64,000 nt of DNA from Malus domestica (taxonomy: Eukaryota; Streptophyta; Magnoliopsida; Rosales; Rosaceae). The notes under the pieces were generated by a model, which worked only from the letters and a program-made list of their open reading frames with translations, made no database searches and was not told the origin of the DNA. Where the stretch lies: assembly GCF_042453785.1 (NCBI RefSeq), contig NC_091677.1:34579001-34643000 (forward strand), read 5' to 3'. Within the stretch, counting starts at the first letter, position 1. Each line of letters begins with the position of its first letter. Below are positions 23,061 through 34,623 of this stretch, piece after piece. Position numbers and translations under genes: made by a program.

Positions 23061-23259
23061 TATCGCGCTTGACTAAGCCTGAAACTACAAGTACGCTTCA
23101 AGTGAAATTGATACATTACCTTGTGCATCTCCACCAGTTAAAGATACCACCCCTGGATGGAGGAAGAGTACTTCCAGAGAAGATGCCACATCTACCTACG
23201 AGACAGATAAGGCAAGTCAAGACAATACCACACTCCGGTACTTAGAAGTTTCGTGATTA

Positions 23260-23499
23260 CGAGATCATTCTCCCACAATATTTCCTAATGTCATTTGTAC
23301 TAAATCATTCACTTGTACTCACTAAAAGAGAGCTTGAACCTATGTACTTGTGTAAACCCTTCACAATTAATGAGAACTCCTCTATTTCGTGGACGTAGCC
23401 AATATGGGTGAACCACGTACATCTGGTGTTTGCTTTCCTATCTCTATCCATTTATATACTTATCCACACTAATGACCGGAGCAATCTAGCGAAGATCAC
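23260..23499 (+). repeat. Fragment of a Gypsy1-family LTR, inverted relative to Gypsy1
   Basis: The sequence from ATCATTCTCCCACAATATTT to TCTAGCGAAGATCAC is the reverse complement of about 240 bp of the Gypsy1 LTR with moderate divergence. It joins directly to the RTE LINE at about 23500. Confidence 0.75.
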
Positions 23500-24108
23500 A
23501 AAAAACGACCATTTTCGCTACCTAGGATCTATCTTGCAAGAGAACGGAGAATTAGATGGAGATCTCAACCATAGAATACAAGCTGGATGGATGAAGTGTA
23601 AGAGTGCATCCAGCGTGTTGTGTGACCGTCGTAGGTCACTGAAGCTCAAGGGAAAATTTTTATAGGACGGAAATAAGGCCAGCGATGTTGTATGGCACAG
23701 AATGTTGGGCGGTGAAGCATCAACACGTACACAAAATGGGTGTAGCGGAGATAAGGATGCTTCGTGTGATGTGTGGGCACACGAGAAAGGATAAGATTGT
23801 GAATGAGGATATCCGGGTAAAGTAGGAGTAGTCGAAGTTGAAGGAAAGATGAGAGAAAATCGGTTACGGTGGTTTGGACATGTGCAAAGAAGGCCTACTG
23901 ACGTTCCGGTTCGAAGATGTGACTACGGAACAGGGGTTCGGGGCCGAAGGGGTAGAGGAAGACCTAGGAAAACTTTGGAAGAGACCCTAAGAAAAGACTT
24001 AGAGTACTTGGATCTAACGGAGGACATGACACAAAACCGAGCGCAATGGCGTTCTAGGATTCATATAGCCGACCCCACTTAGTAGGAAAAGGCTTTGTTG
24101 TTGTTGAT
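23500..24108 (+). mobile_element. RTE-type LINE, 3' end only
   Basis: Encodes the carboxyl end of a plant RTE reverse transcriptase: [26 protein letters not shown] (second frame), ENRLRWFGHVQRRP and GRGRPRKTLEETLRKDLEYL, ending ADPT then stop. It finishes with the GTT-rich tail (GGCTTTGTTGTTGTTGATG) typical of this clade. A frameshift near 23660 and stops around 23823 break the frame. 5'-truncated, as most LINE copies are. Confidence 0.85.
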
Positions 24109-24189
24109 GAGATTTGTAAGTATTGTGATATTAAGCACATTAAGTTAACAGAGTCAATTTGTATCTTTTTATACGACATATTTATGCAT

Positions 24190-24339
24190 GGATAATGCTA
24201 GGAGACCAAAATTTTAAATTAAATTTGCAAACAAAATGATGTGTTATCAAGAAACAAGTAAATAGACGCTTAATCAAGAATCCAACAATCTACCACCATA
24301 TCATTTGGTTTAAAAAATTTAGTCTCCCTAACATTACCC
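24190..24339. mobile_element. MITE with ~25-bp terminal inverted repeats
   Basis: Left end GGATAATGCTAGGAGACCAA pairs with right end reading (inverted) GGGTAATGTTAGGGAGACTA. The 150-bp element is AT-rich and has no coding capacity. The superfamily is not assigned because the flanking duplication is not clear. Confidence 0.7.
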
Positions 24340-24901
24340 TTTGTGCTAAGTATGTAACACTTTTTTTCAAACCTGTCATCTACAAGATTCAAACTTTTAC
24401 TTACAAATAAAAATGAATATTACTATACTATTGTACTAAATAGGTAACCCTTGTTTGAGTGGGAGCTTCTATGGCTTATTTTAAGGTTTTATTTTAATTT
24501 TTAATTTTATTCAAATAACGGGGACGATTTGAATTTCAGCACATCATCACACAACATGAATTGTAAAATCTAGTTTTGATCAAACATATGCTCTTTCAAG
24601 GGAGGAAAAAGAAAGTCATATATGCATTAGGAGATTAGTCTCAATTTCCTGTGAACGATTCATTCTTCAACTATATATATTCATGCGTTACATGAAATCA
24701 CATTTAACGGAGGATCGAATAATTCATACCAATTACCAAATACAGACAGACTCAATGAGATCACTGTTATATTTCTAAGCAGGAACTGCAATAGAGCAAG
24801 CCATTTGGTTACTTTCAAGGCCTGCAAGAAGCAATCTTCGGGGCTGAGGCTGCCTAGTTCTAAACCTTTCTGTGAGCTAATCTGTACACAGTTTGTGTAT
24901 A
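24340..24901. other. Intergenic spacer and probable ASY3 3' UTR
   Basis: AT-rich with no gene. The part nearest the ASY3 stop (about 24680-24901) would be its 3' untranslated region; the open minus-strand frame across it (24681-24992) is an intron and out-of-frame shadow. Confidence 0.5.
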
Positions 24902-27900
24902 TCAACTTAGAATGCCGTCTTTTAAACACAATGCCAGTTCGTGTTTCAATTGGAGCATCTTTCCACGCGCCATCTGCAATTAGTGAGATCAAGGAGATAC
25001 GTTAGTTATACTAGATGCCAGCGCATTATCCCCGGTAAAAAGATCTAGAGGAGATGACAGACCAAGTATTACAAGATGACAACTTTTTTAAACATCTTAA
25101 GTTCTTAATTCAACTACGAAGACCATGACTCCACAGTCCACAGTCTGATTTCTAGGGAGTTTAAAACTTAAATCCCTGTTGGATGAGCCTGAGACTGAGG
25201 GTTTTCCTCACGAGGTCTATTGAGTGACACGCACTGAAAAGTGTATCAACCCATTATATTCAGCCAGCCACCTGTATATTATTGTGGAAGTGATCTAGTA
25301 GCTAGCTAGATATTATACTCAAAACATATGCTGCATGATAAGTTTATAGCTACGTACTACAACCAAAGGCAAAATCAACAATATGCAACACAATGTCTAG
25401 ATTACATTATGCAAATAATTGCACAAAACTCGACAATAAATTTTACATAGATAGAAGGAAAACTTGCCCTTCGGGTGACTTGGATTTTTCTTTGGGCATC
25501 GTTGATTTGGGTCTCAATTGCTTCTTCCACTCGCATGAGAAGCTTTCTGTGTGATGCTTCTGCAAGTGAAACAAAATCAAAAGAGTGTACCAGGATTGGA
25601 ATGTTATTTGTTTGCAATGAGAGTACAAACACTTTTAGCTCATCTAAAAAGGCCTTTCACGGTACGGTCTGGGGTTCACGTCAATGATTTTTGCTGTATA
25701 ACACAATGCAGCCATGAAAACAGAGTATCTAGCTGCTTATTTAGTTCATCATCATATCAAGAAATGCTGGATTTGTGGCCATGTTATTGCATGTAGTCTA
25801 TATAAGCATAAGATGCATGGAACTTTAATGCATGTAGTCAGCATTCATTGACTACTGTGACTACGGAGATGTCACCATATTCAACTATCATCGGGAAGCT
25901 TGTATATCCATTATTTAGATTATTGAAAGTATAATTGATAGGCAGAATCACGATGGACATGATATAACACCTTTACAAGCACATTTCCATAATGAATTGA
26001 CACATGAAAATAATAAAGAGATAATAAATGTAAAGAAGCTGCCATACTTTGCTTATCAACAGTTCCCTTAAACTCTGTCTGGTACACTTCCAGCCCTTCA
26101 AGTGTGCTCTTGCATTCCTGAAGATGCTGATTGACTTGTTCCTTGAACTTGTCATAAATCACTTTCAGTTGTTCTTGTTGCTCTGCATAAAAAAAAGGTG
26201 GGGTTTCAGGCATAGCTTCAATGAGAAAAAATTCCAATTCCGGGCACATGCGGGCTAAATTGATTATATACGTAGTGATATCCATAAAGCCCTCCCTACA
26301 AGAAGAAAATATGGAGTGCAAAAATTTCAACAAAAAAAATACTCAGTATAGCTCATTAATTTCCAATATATTAAATGTTGAAAGCTAGACCATCCAATCT
26401 AATACCAATAGCCAATAAATGGATAAAAGTAAATTAAATTATTGTGATGCAACGGTTATAATGTCCGATGTGAGAATCTTTATTCTCAACACAAACCCTC
26501 ATGTGCAAACTAATTGGGTCAAACAAGTGGTTTAACATATTAGGTGAAGTTGAACACATGTGGCCAAATTGGACATGGGACAAGATGAATTGCCGTTTTG
26601 ATACCATGTTAAGTTGGAGCTTCCAACCAAAACCAGTTACCAATGGATAGGGAGGCCTAGGATTTTACATATTACGATGAAAGGCCTAGAATGTTTGATG
26701 CCAGACTTCATATTCTCAACATAAGCAATTTAAAACATGTAAAATTAAAACAAGTGAGCACTGTTTCCTATTATGGTATTGGTATATCATATAGTCTTAT
26801 AGCCAAACAAACAACCTCACGACTTAGGGGATAAAAGGAACAAATTTCCTGGTAAAACTTGCAAAATCACCCAATGCAGGCGAGTTTTGCAGAAAAACCA
26901 GCAAATTTAATTTGAGGAAATAATCACAAAATTGAAACCACTAAAGAAAGGGTGATTATGATAAATGAAATAAGTGATTATCAAGATATCTAAATATAAC
27001 TCTTTTCACATGTCATATCTGTGTGCAACAGGAGTGTGTACGGTTCATCTTGGTCAGAAAATTGTCAACCACCCTTAAACAGAAAAGTGAAAGGATATAA
27101 ATATTTGGAGATAGAAAAATAATTTTAATATTAGTTACTTATTAGATTCAAAAGGTAAAAGGTCGTACCCAGTGCACAAGGCTCCCTATTAGTTACTTAT
27201 TAGATTCAAATTAATTAATTCCAAACATAATAATAATCAATTGAAAGTATCAGAAATACAACTTTTAGTACCTTCAAACCTTGTTTCCAGCCTTTTTTTC
27301 TTTGATTTACTGAGGTTTGTATGCTTTCCTCTGAAAATCATCCAAAACAACTTAGAGCTTGTTGAAATTAATAGGGAAACCTCAAACGTCTCAGTTGAGA
27401 GTACCTACATGTCTGTTTGAATCTGAGACTCAATGGTTTGCAGCTGCATATGTACCTCCGCGGCAACAGATACCAAAATTTCAGTGGATTTCCTATTAGT
27501 TGCAGACTTCATTTTGGTTTTAAGTTTTACTAATTCCAATGCAAACAATTCAACAGCCCTGAAACATTGTCAAATACAACACATACATCACAAACGCATA
27601 GCAAACATAGAAAGCTAGTATATATACTGCACCAATTCACATATGACAACACAAAGAACAGAGAGAATAAAAACCTAGCCAGTCCATCCACTTGATTATG
27701 CTCTGAAGGTTCCTCTATCCAGTTGTCTTCTTCAGTCCCTGCAACATGAAAATATTATTGCAGATTAAGAGCGGGTGAGGTAGCTGAAATATTTAACTGA
27801 ATAAATGTGGTGCTTTGTGGGCTGCAAAGCCTTTCATCTCAAAAAGTTTGAATTTAGTTTTTCAGCAGTACTAGTTTCTGGAGCAAAGCAAATGTATCTA

Positions 27901-30546
27901 TTTCTAAGAAACCTACACAACAGTTAGGTAAACGAAGTGGCTATCATTCTTCCATGTGGGGCAGGGGGAAATAAACATATCCAGCTTCTTACATCATACA
28001 ACATACAATTAAAATCAGAAGATGCTTAACCAATCAAGCAAAATTAACTTCAGCAGTTAATGTTTTTTCAAAAATGCATTTATCCTACGGTTCAGATAAG
28101 GGTCTGGGTGAACATACAGTCATGTCCTTGGATAATAGGAGAACCTTCTCCACAACTCCTCAAGTCCCCCTCTTCAGATGGTGACGAAAGAAGGCCTTCT
28201 TCTGCCGCATTTTCTTCCATGTCAGGTGTTGTTTTTCTCAATGGCGAATCCTGGAGTTCCTCTACAGAATCCTGAAGTTCATTAAGGAAATACAGAAGGC
28301 AGAAACAAAATACTTAACAGAGAGTAGTACACTGCGAAAGTATCTGATCAGAACCATTCAATAACAAAGGATACAAAAGATTTTGTTTGTTCATTATCAC
28401 AACAATCTTGTTTTGGAGTCCAGAAAGTACTGAAACTTCGAATATCTCCGACACTAAATCTCCTCTCTGTTACAGCAGGACTACTAGCATCTACCATTTG
28501 GTCTGAGTTTGGGATTGAGCTAAGGGAAGAAGTTGACACGGGTGTTTTAATTCCAAATTCGGGACTTAGATCATCTTCTTCTGGATTGGCAGCTTTCCTC
28601 AAGTTTGGATTGCCATTGTCTTCCTCGTGGTCTTTATTTGCTGGAGTGAAAAAACCCGCCTTAAATTTCTTGTATTGGAGTGGTGATTGGTAGACTTCCT
28701 GCTCTTGAATATTTTTTTCCAGTTCCTGATATTCTCTTTTATTCTCATGTAGGTAACCATGAAAATCTCCTATTTTCTTGCCTACAGAACTTGTTTGCTT
28801 AGCAGATGATTGTGGCTCACTCCTATTAATCTCTTTCTGAGTCTTGGTTGGTTTACCCTTTTCAGGAAGGCAGATCCCATGCGACTCAGTTCTGAAACTT
28901 TTGACCTCGCTCTTCTTCCGCATAGACATTGAGGATCCACCACCAGAAGAGCCATGAAGCTTCCCATAACATTCTTGTTCAAAGGAAAATATGTTGTTGT
29001 CTTGATGTTTCAGTTTGTAAACAGAGGATGGACCATTTTTTGCACTTGTCTGCTGTTTTTTGGTTGGACCTCTCTTTTGGCTCAAAGAACGAGTCACAGG
29101 TCTCCTTACAATATTATCAGGACTTTCAGATTCCATTTCTATAGTATCTGAATTCTGTCGGGGTTTGATAAATGCATCACCCTTCTCATCATATTTTTGC
29201 TCTGGTATATCAGAGTTATTGTTAGGCTTGACAACTGTGGCACCCATTTGATCAAATTCCGGCTGTGGATTTAAATTATTATCAGCAACCTCAGGAGGCT
29301 GAGATTTGGAATGCTGACCATCAGGCGAAGAAACAGTTCCCAATATCTCCCAAAGCTTTTTTCTGAGAGTTTCAGTTCTCCTGCCTTCTGTTGCATCTGT
29401 TTTATCCACTATCACATCCTTATCCGTTGCATCTGTTTTATTAACTAGTGTATCCTTATCCGTCATTACGACTTCCTGTGCAGTCGCAAATGTGAAATCC
29501 TGAAGTTCCACTGATCCATCCTTCACTCTCCTCTTTCTGTAGCTAACTCCATCAAAGTTCTTCTGCTTCTTACCATCAGACTGGAATAACGATGTCTGGT
29601 TTGCGGAAAACGGAACAGAACATGTAACAGGTGCATTCCTTGTTCCATCCTGTTTGTACTCCTTCCCACTACCAGATGGCAAATCAGAAGACTGTTTTGC
29701 ATGAAGAACGGCATCTGTAGTATGCATTTTCTGGTGGAATGATGCAGTACTAATACATGGGGAATTCACCTGCTCTGGATCCGTAGCTTGTTTTGTTTTC
29801 TTGGCAGCTGTGACTTCTTGCTCCTTGCTTATTTCCTCTGTGGTATTGCCTAAGTTATATGTCACCCTTTCTGCATTTGGCACCACAGCCTCACCTTCCT
29901 TGGTGACTCCAGACGTTTTCTTGGTTGATGGATCTACCACAACTCCAATTGATATCTTTCTCGATTGACTAGATGGATGATTAATGCTTCCAAAACTCCT
30001 ACAATTGCTTGTTTGGTCCTGAAACATATTTGGTGAGGGATTAAGCATATAAGTTTTGTTTGTTTTCAATACTGACTGAAACTTCCTAGTATTCATGTTC
30101 TTTGGGGATAGTCCCAATTCCACTCTACCATCTTGTTTCCTTTATATATTGAGATGAATATAAATCCAATAGACCATCAAGCAAAAGGGGAAAGACATAT
30201 AGGTGGAACAACATTCAGATTGCAGAAATCTGGAATATCTTAACAACTAAGTTATGCACAACCAGATGCAAATAATTTACTAAACAAAGTAAAACCAAAA
30301 TGCTATCTATGGGTCTTATGCCTGACGACACAGATGTTAACAATTAACAGATGAGTAATCATGAGTAAACGATAGCATATATATAATGAGCTTCGTAAAA
30401 GCTTATGCACCAAGTACCAAATAAGAAGATGAACACTGAAAAGTTAATTGGAAATTTTCAAGAAACTCAGTCATTAGCTATAAACTAGAACATATTAAAA
30501 TGTTAGTGCTTACATCTCGTAAGTATTGCCGTGTATCCACCTCCAT
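24902..30546 (-). CDS. ASY3: Meiosis-specific chromosome axis protein ASY3 homologue, nine coding exons
   Basis: ASY3 is a coiled-coil component of the meiotic chromosome axis that recruits the HORMA protein ASY1 and supports synapsis and crossing over. Exons, by splice sites and phase: 30546-30514, 30018-28375, 28271-28118, 27738-27675, 27558-27409, 27330-27272, 26182-26048, 25559-25468, 24973-24902. Together they make 801 codons including the stop, close to Arabidopsis ASY3. Exon 1 encodes MEVDTRQYLRD; exon 2 opens with DQTSNCRSFGS then HPSSQSRKISIGV, the conserved N-terminal closure-motif region. The long middle is disordered and charged. Exons 5-9 form a C-terminal coiled coil (ESQIQTDIGKHTNLSKSKKK, EQQEQLKVIYDKFKEQV, ASHRKLLMRVEEAIETQIND) ending MLQLKHELALCLKDGILS. 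All introns are GT-AG except the last, which is GC-AG. No disabling change seen. Confidence 0.9.
26434..26650 (-). repeat. Retrotransposon remnant inside ASY3 intron 6
   Basis: On the minus strand it contains TTAACATGGTATCA, which resembles a tRNA-Met primer-binding site (TGGTATCA) after an LTR end, within the large intron 26183-27271. No coding capacity. Possibly a TRIM or copia LTR scrap. Confidence 0.35.
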
Positions 30547-30572
30547 TGTTTGAGAACAAAGAAGCAGCAAAA

Positions 30573-31289
30573 CTGCAGTTGTGACCTGGACAGTAGACTA
30601 AGCAATTTAGCTCAAAAAACAAACAGAGTTGCATAAGAGGAGGGGCAGGGCAAGGCAGAGAGAAAGCTAATATTATTTGCTGAGGAAGAAAAAAAAATGT
30701 GAAATGAAGTTAATAGAAACTCAATATCATGATAATTCATTTCAGATCAGACACAGACCACCAAGATGGATGCGTAATTTTTTCATATTATTTGGGAACA
30801 CACACAGGATAATTAAATTAAGTAGGGATTTACTATTACTTCATCATGATTTCTTATCCTAACTAAACATAGTTTGTTACACACAAGATAAAGCTAGGAC
30901 TGTGAGAACATTGGAGGAGAACCTACGAATTCGAATACGCCATCCAACACGAAAAGAATCAGTAAATGGTAATAATCCCCAATAATCATCAGTAAATCAT
31001 TTCATTACTTCTGAATTAGACGATGATGATACGACATAAACCCTAATTCACCGAAAATTAAGTTTCAGGCGCTCACAACCTTGAAGAATTTAACATTTTA
31101 GAATCTGAATCCCAGAGCTCAGATGACATATCATACCACACATGGAAAATGTACGAATGTGCGAAATTCAAAAAATGAAATTAAACAAGTGAAAACCGGA
31201 GTTCAAAATCTGATAACCAGAAAATACATGGAAGAAAAAGAAATTTACAAAATAGCGAAACAGCTAACAATTCATGGTAAATAGCTTAC
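30573..31289 (-). other. Probable 5' UTR intron of ASY3
   Basis: A GTAAGC donor at 31289 follows a non-coding leader, and a CTGCAG acceptor at 30573 sits 26 bp before the start codon at 30546. The leader exon would lie at about 31290-31400. Inferred from splice consensus only. Confidence 0.5.
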
Positions 31290-31365
31290 TGCTTGTGCAG
31301 CGTTGATGATTGCTGACCTCAATTAATTCTATTTTCAAAATCAATTTTTCTGCCGACGGCGAATC

Positions 31366-31440
31366 TGAGCGTGTGTGTGTGTGAGAGAGAGAGAGATGCA
31401 CAGTTTGAATATGTATGAAAATACAAGGCGGGAAATACAT
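31366..31440 (-). promoter_or_regulatory. ASY3 promoter region with E2F-like site and GT/GA microsatellite
   Basis: At 31427-31435 the minus strand reads TTTCCCGCC, a match to the E2F/DP consensus TTTSSCGS used by S-phase and many meiotic chromosome genes. Just downstream toward the gene is a (GT)n(GA)n run at 31370-31396, common in plant core promoters and leaders. A clear TATA box is not seen. Position relative to the predicted leader exon fits a proximal promoter. Confidence 0.5.
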
Positions 31441-31559
31441 GTGAGTTTTCTCATGGCTGGGGGTGTAATGCGCACGCACTTTCAAGTCAGTTGACGATAG
31501 TGCCCCGTGCTCTTTATGGATAATAGGTCTGTTGGGTTTCGATATTGGGCTATCTGTAG

Positions 31560-31790
31560 CTTCTCCATTTTAAATAGAGTTCCAAACTATTATAAAAATT
31601 CAGGAGAGGGGGGAGTTTCAAATAGCATATGTGTAAAAATCTAACACTTTATTCATTAGGATATTGAACCACATGTTGTTTTATTTTGTTATATTAGCCA
31701 CCGTTAGGGTTCGAACCACGTCATTGTCCAAGAGCTCAACATCTTTTCACCACTGTGGTAAAGTGCCACTTGCAAAAAAACTAACTGACC
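31560..31790 (-). mobile_element. tRNA-derived SINE-like element
   Basis: On the minus strand a pol III B box (GGTTCGAACCC, 31707-31717) lies about 40 bp after an A-box-like ACCACAGTGGTGAAAAG. This is followed by a non-tRNA body to about 31560. The whole does not fold as a functional tRNA. Ends and target duplication are not resolved. Confidence 0.45.
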
Positions 31791-31849
31791 CTTTTTTTTA
31801 CACGTTTATTACTTGAGAAGTGTTGAGATGGGCTGTAATTTTTCTTTAG

Positions 31850-32589
31850 AGCAATTCCAGTGTGTAAAGGCTCCCCATGGCAATAGGTAATTCGATCCCC
31901 TCAAGTGAATAGTAATTGCTTTTAATAAATAGTAATTGCATCTCCATTCTTAAACTGAATAGTCCAAGCAATTCATATTAAAATATTAGTATTTTTTATT
32001 TAATAAAATAATTTTATTAGTAATTTCAGATCAGATTTTTAACCGATCTCGTCACGCCACGTGTCATTATCCGAAAGTACAATTTTTGGTGATAGATTTC
32101 GATAATATTTTTATCCAATTTTGTCGTGCCACGTGTTGTTACCTGTTTAGAATCATTGAGGATAGATTTTCAATAGATTTTTAACCAATCTCGTCGTCCC
32201 ACGTGTCACTGTCTATTTAGAATCTTTGAGAAGAGATTTTGATAAGATTTTTAATTTTATTTGGGTTGTTTTTTAAATTCATTTAGTGTGTTTATTTGGT
32301 GTATTCTTTATGAGGTTTATTTGGTGTGTTTATGTAACTTTATTTGGTTTGTTTATGTTGTTTGAATAAAGATGCTCTTAGTTTAAATAAAGTACCAAAT
32401 TAAATAAAGATACTCTTAGTTTAAATAAAGTACTACATTAAATAAATAGGAAATTACATAAAGTACTAAATTAAATAAATACAAAATTACATAAAGTACC
32501 AAATTAAATAATACGAAATTACAACTCAAAGTGAATGGAAAATTATGGGTTCTAATTTTACAAAAATTCCCTAGTCATCACCAAACCAA
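31850..32589. repeat. AT-rich non-coding part of a PIF/Harbinger-like element
   Basis: Starts with GAGCAATTCCAGTGTG, similar to ends of PIF/Harbinger elements, then has three degenerate copies of an ~80-bp phrase (AGATTTTTAACCGATCTCGTCACGCCACGTGTCATT type, 32032-32230) and repeated AAATAAAGTACCAAATTAAA phrases. No coding signal. Confidence 0.45.
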
Positions 32590-33483
32590 TTTGTGGTGCT
32601 AGGATCATCTCCACTTGCTCCCTTGTCTCTTGCAAGCCTCCTTCACACCCCGTCCCCTTTCTCCGAATTCCAAATATTTAGAATTCAGAAAAATTTCTTC
32701 TACTGGCATGTTTATAATGTCACGATCTTTGTTGAGCCCTTCTTTCTTCTCTACGCATCTCCCTTTCTTGCCTAAGTAGCTCTTTCTCTCATTAGCTTGA
32801 AATACTCTCAGTAGCTGCAGCTTTTGCCTCATCTTTAGGCTTATCAACCTCAAATTTAGCCACTTCCCTCGCCAAAGTCAATTTTCCTTGGCGAGCAAGT
32901 TCTTCCATATATTTTGCATAATCATTCATGGAAGAACTCCTTTTTTTCTTTGAAGCCTTCTTACCTTGAGGCCTGAGTAGATAATTGGTCTCCCCAACAC
33001 TTCTTCAGGGGTCACTCCTGGCACTTGTTCTGTGTCACTTTCATAAACATGCGAGTCGTGATCTGGCATAGAGTGTAGATGGGTGATGTTCATAACAACT
33101 TCTGGATCGACAGACACAACTTTGTATTTGGGACAATCTTTAACAATATTCCAACATTCTCACCAATTGAATGAGTTGTTTTGTTTTTGGCATGGTAGCA
33201 AGTTTGTGCTTGAAGTTTAATGTAAATTTGGGTATAATACAAACAAATAAATAATATATTGTAACTTGATCAAAGTAATTTTCGCCACTTCAAATATTAG
33301 TACTAGATTGTGCTAAGGCGTCTCTCCAACAAGTAAATGATTGGTTGAGTATTCTCCAACGACTTGTGAGAGATTGTTCCGTTCTTTTGCCGTCAGTCTT
33401 CTCGAGAAAAAAGGAATGAATATTCTTCCACATTTCTTACAACTTCATCTCATTACCCTTAATCGGATCATGAATAGCTTGAA
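32590..33483 (-). pseudogene. PIF/Harbinger ORF1-like (Myb/SANT, NAM-associated) pseudogene
   Basis: Minus-strand pieces encode YKVVSVDPEVVMNI and TEQVPGVTPEEVLGRP, followed by a lysine-rich patch and MNDYAKYMEELARQGK in shifted frames. This is the pattern of a large plant family with a trihelix-like Myb domain and a NAM-associated C-terminus, the non-transposase ORF1 of PIF/Harbinger elements (often misnamed glutathione S-transferase T3-like). Upstream remnants reach 33480. Multiple frameshifts and stops. Assignment from memory of the family. Confidence 0.5.
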
Positions 33484-33818
33484 TGACATGCCTGACCCTG
33501 ATATTCCCTAAACACTAGGGTAGGCAGGTGTTAGCCAACACCTGAAGGTGACGAAGCCATATTAGAATGCATGAGAACAAGAAATAAATAAGACTTATAA
33601 ATTTAAATATAATGAATATGCATTTAAGGAACGTGTTCAGAGCATACAACTAACTAGAACACTAAAAAGAAAGAATATAAAATTCAATGAACAAGAGGAT
33701 GGGTCCTACACCGAGAGGACTCGAAAATACTGATGCAGAAGTGCCTTGACGCTGGTATCGTACGCCTCAAATCTAAATCTTGAGGGGGCGTAAAACAAAT
33801 ATGAGTGGACCAAGTTAT
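33484..33818 (-). repeat. Tekay-like LTR fragment cut by Gypsy2
   Basis: Begins TGACATGCCTGACCCTGA, matching the start of the LTR at 8630, and shares GAAGGTGACG and TTCAGAGCATA with it. It stops abruptly at 33819 where the Gypsy2 LTR begins. The rest may be the LTR-like tail at 48952-49094 plus 54184-54292, but that link is tentative. Confidence 0.45.
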
Positions 33819-34623
33819 TGTAAACACGGAAATTCCTGTAACAAATGAGACAAGAACACGTGTACAAAATAATATTTTGTATTAATGATTTAGAGGTTAC
33901 AATCTCTTCTACAAATTTAGCCTCTGATTCGATCTCCTTAAGGTGTTGATTTGTGGATGTGCGATTGATCCAAGGGCCGTCGAGGCTTGATCTTGGATGA
34001 ACGACTGGAAGTTTCTTCAAGGGCCGTTGGGGCTTAATCTTGAAGGTCGAGGGAACAGATCTTCAAGGGGCTTTTGGGCTTGATCTTGAAGAACTGTTGA
34101 TGAACGGATCTTCAAAGGTCTTTGGGGCTTGATCCTGATGAACAGTTGGATGTGTGGATTTGTTAATGTTGTTGATCAAAAAGGTCGTTAAGGCTTGATC
34201 TTAGGATGAACAGATGATGAACGATGAAAACTTTCTTCAAGGGCCGTCGGGGCTTGATCTTGAAGGAGGATTTGACGAAGAACGAAGAGAGCTTTCTTGA
34301 TCTTTCGGGATTCACTTGGGAACTTTAGAGTTTCAAAGCTTCAAGGTTTTGGTGTAATGTGAATTGGTTATGAATTGGTCCCCCCTAAAATGAATGAAAT
34401 GGCTTCTATTTATAGAATTTTCCAAAGCCTAATTTTGAATATAATATTCAGATGAAATAAATCGTTTCTGCCAGGTGTTGACACGTGTCCTGTTTGATGA
34501 CTTTTCCGATTTATTTTGATTTTTCATTTAGTCACACGCTACGTGTAAAATTTATGTGACACGTGAGCGTTGAAATTGTAACTATTGGTCAACATTTATT
34601 TCGCCAAAATTTCGATGTCTACA
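33819..34623 (-). repeat. Gypsy2 3' LTR
   Basis: 805 bp, TGTAAACACGG...TTCGATGTCTACA, bounded internally by the minus-strand polypurine tract GAAGTGGGGGCATT (34624-34637). Contains six or more copies of GGGCCGTTGGGGCTTGATCT-type phrases. The partner LTR is not in the window, so the outer boundary rests on TG...CA and similarity to known Tat LTR ends. Confidence 0.65.

Noticed and set aside
24681..24992. 103-codon minus frame overlapping the ASY3 end
   Set aside because: It reads through the last intron acceptor and the 3' UTR in a frame different from ASY3 exon 9.
31694..31765. Possible tRNA gene (A and B box)
   Set aside because: No cloverleaf or anticodon arm can be drawn; fits a tRNA-derived SINE better.
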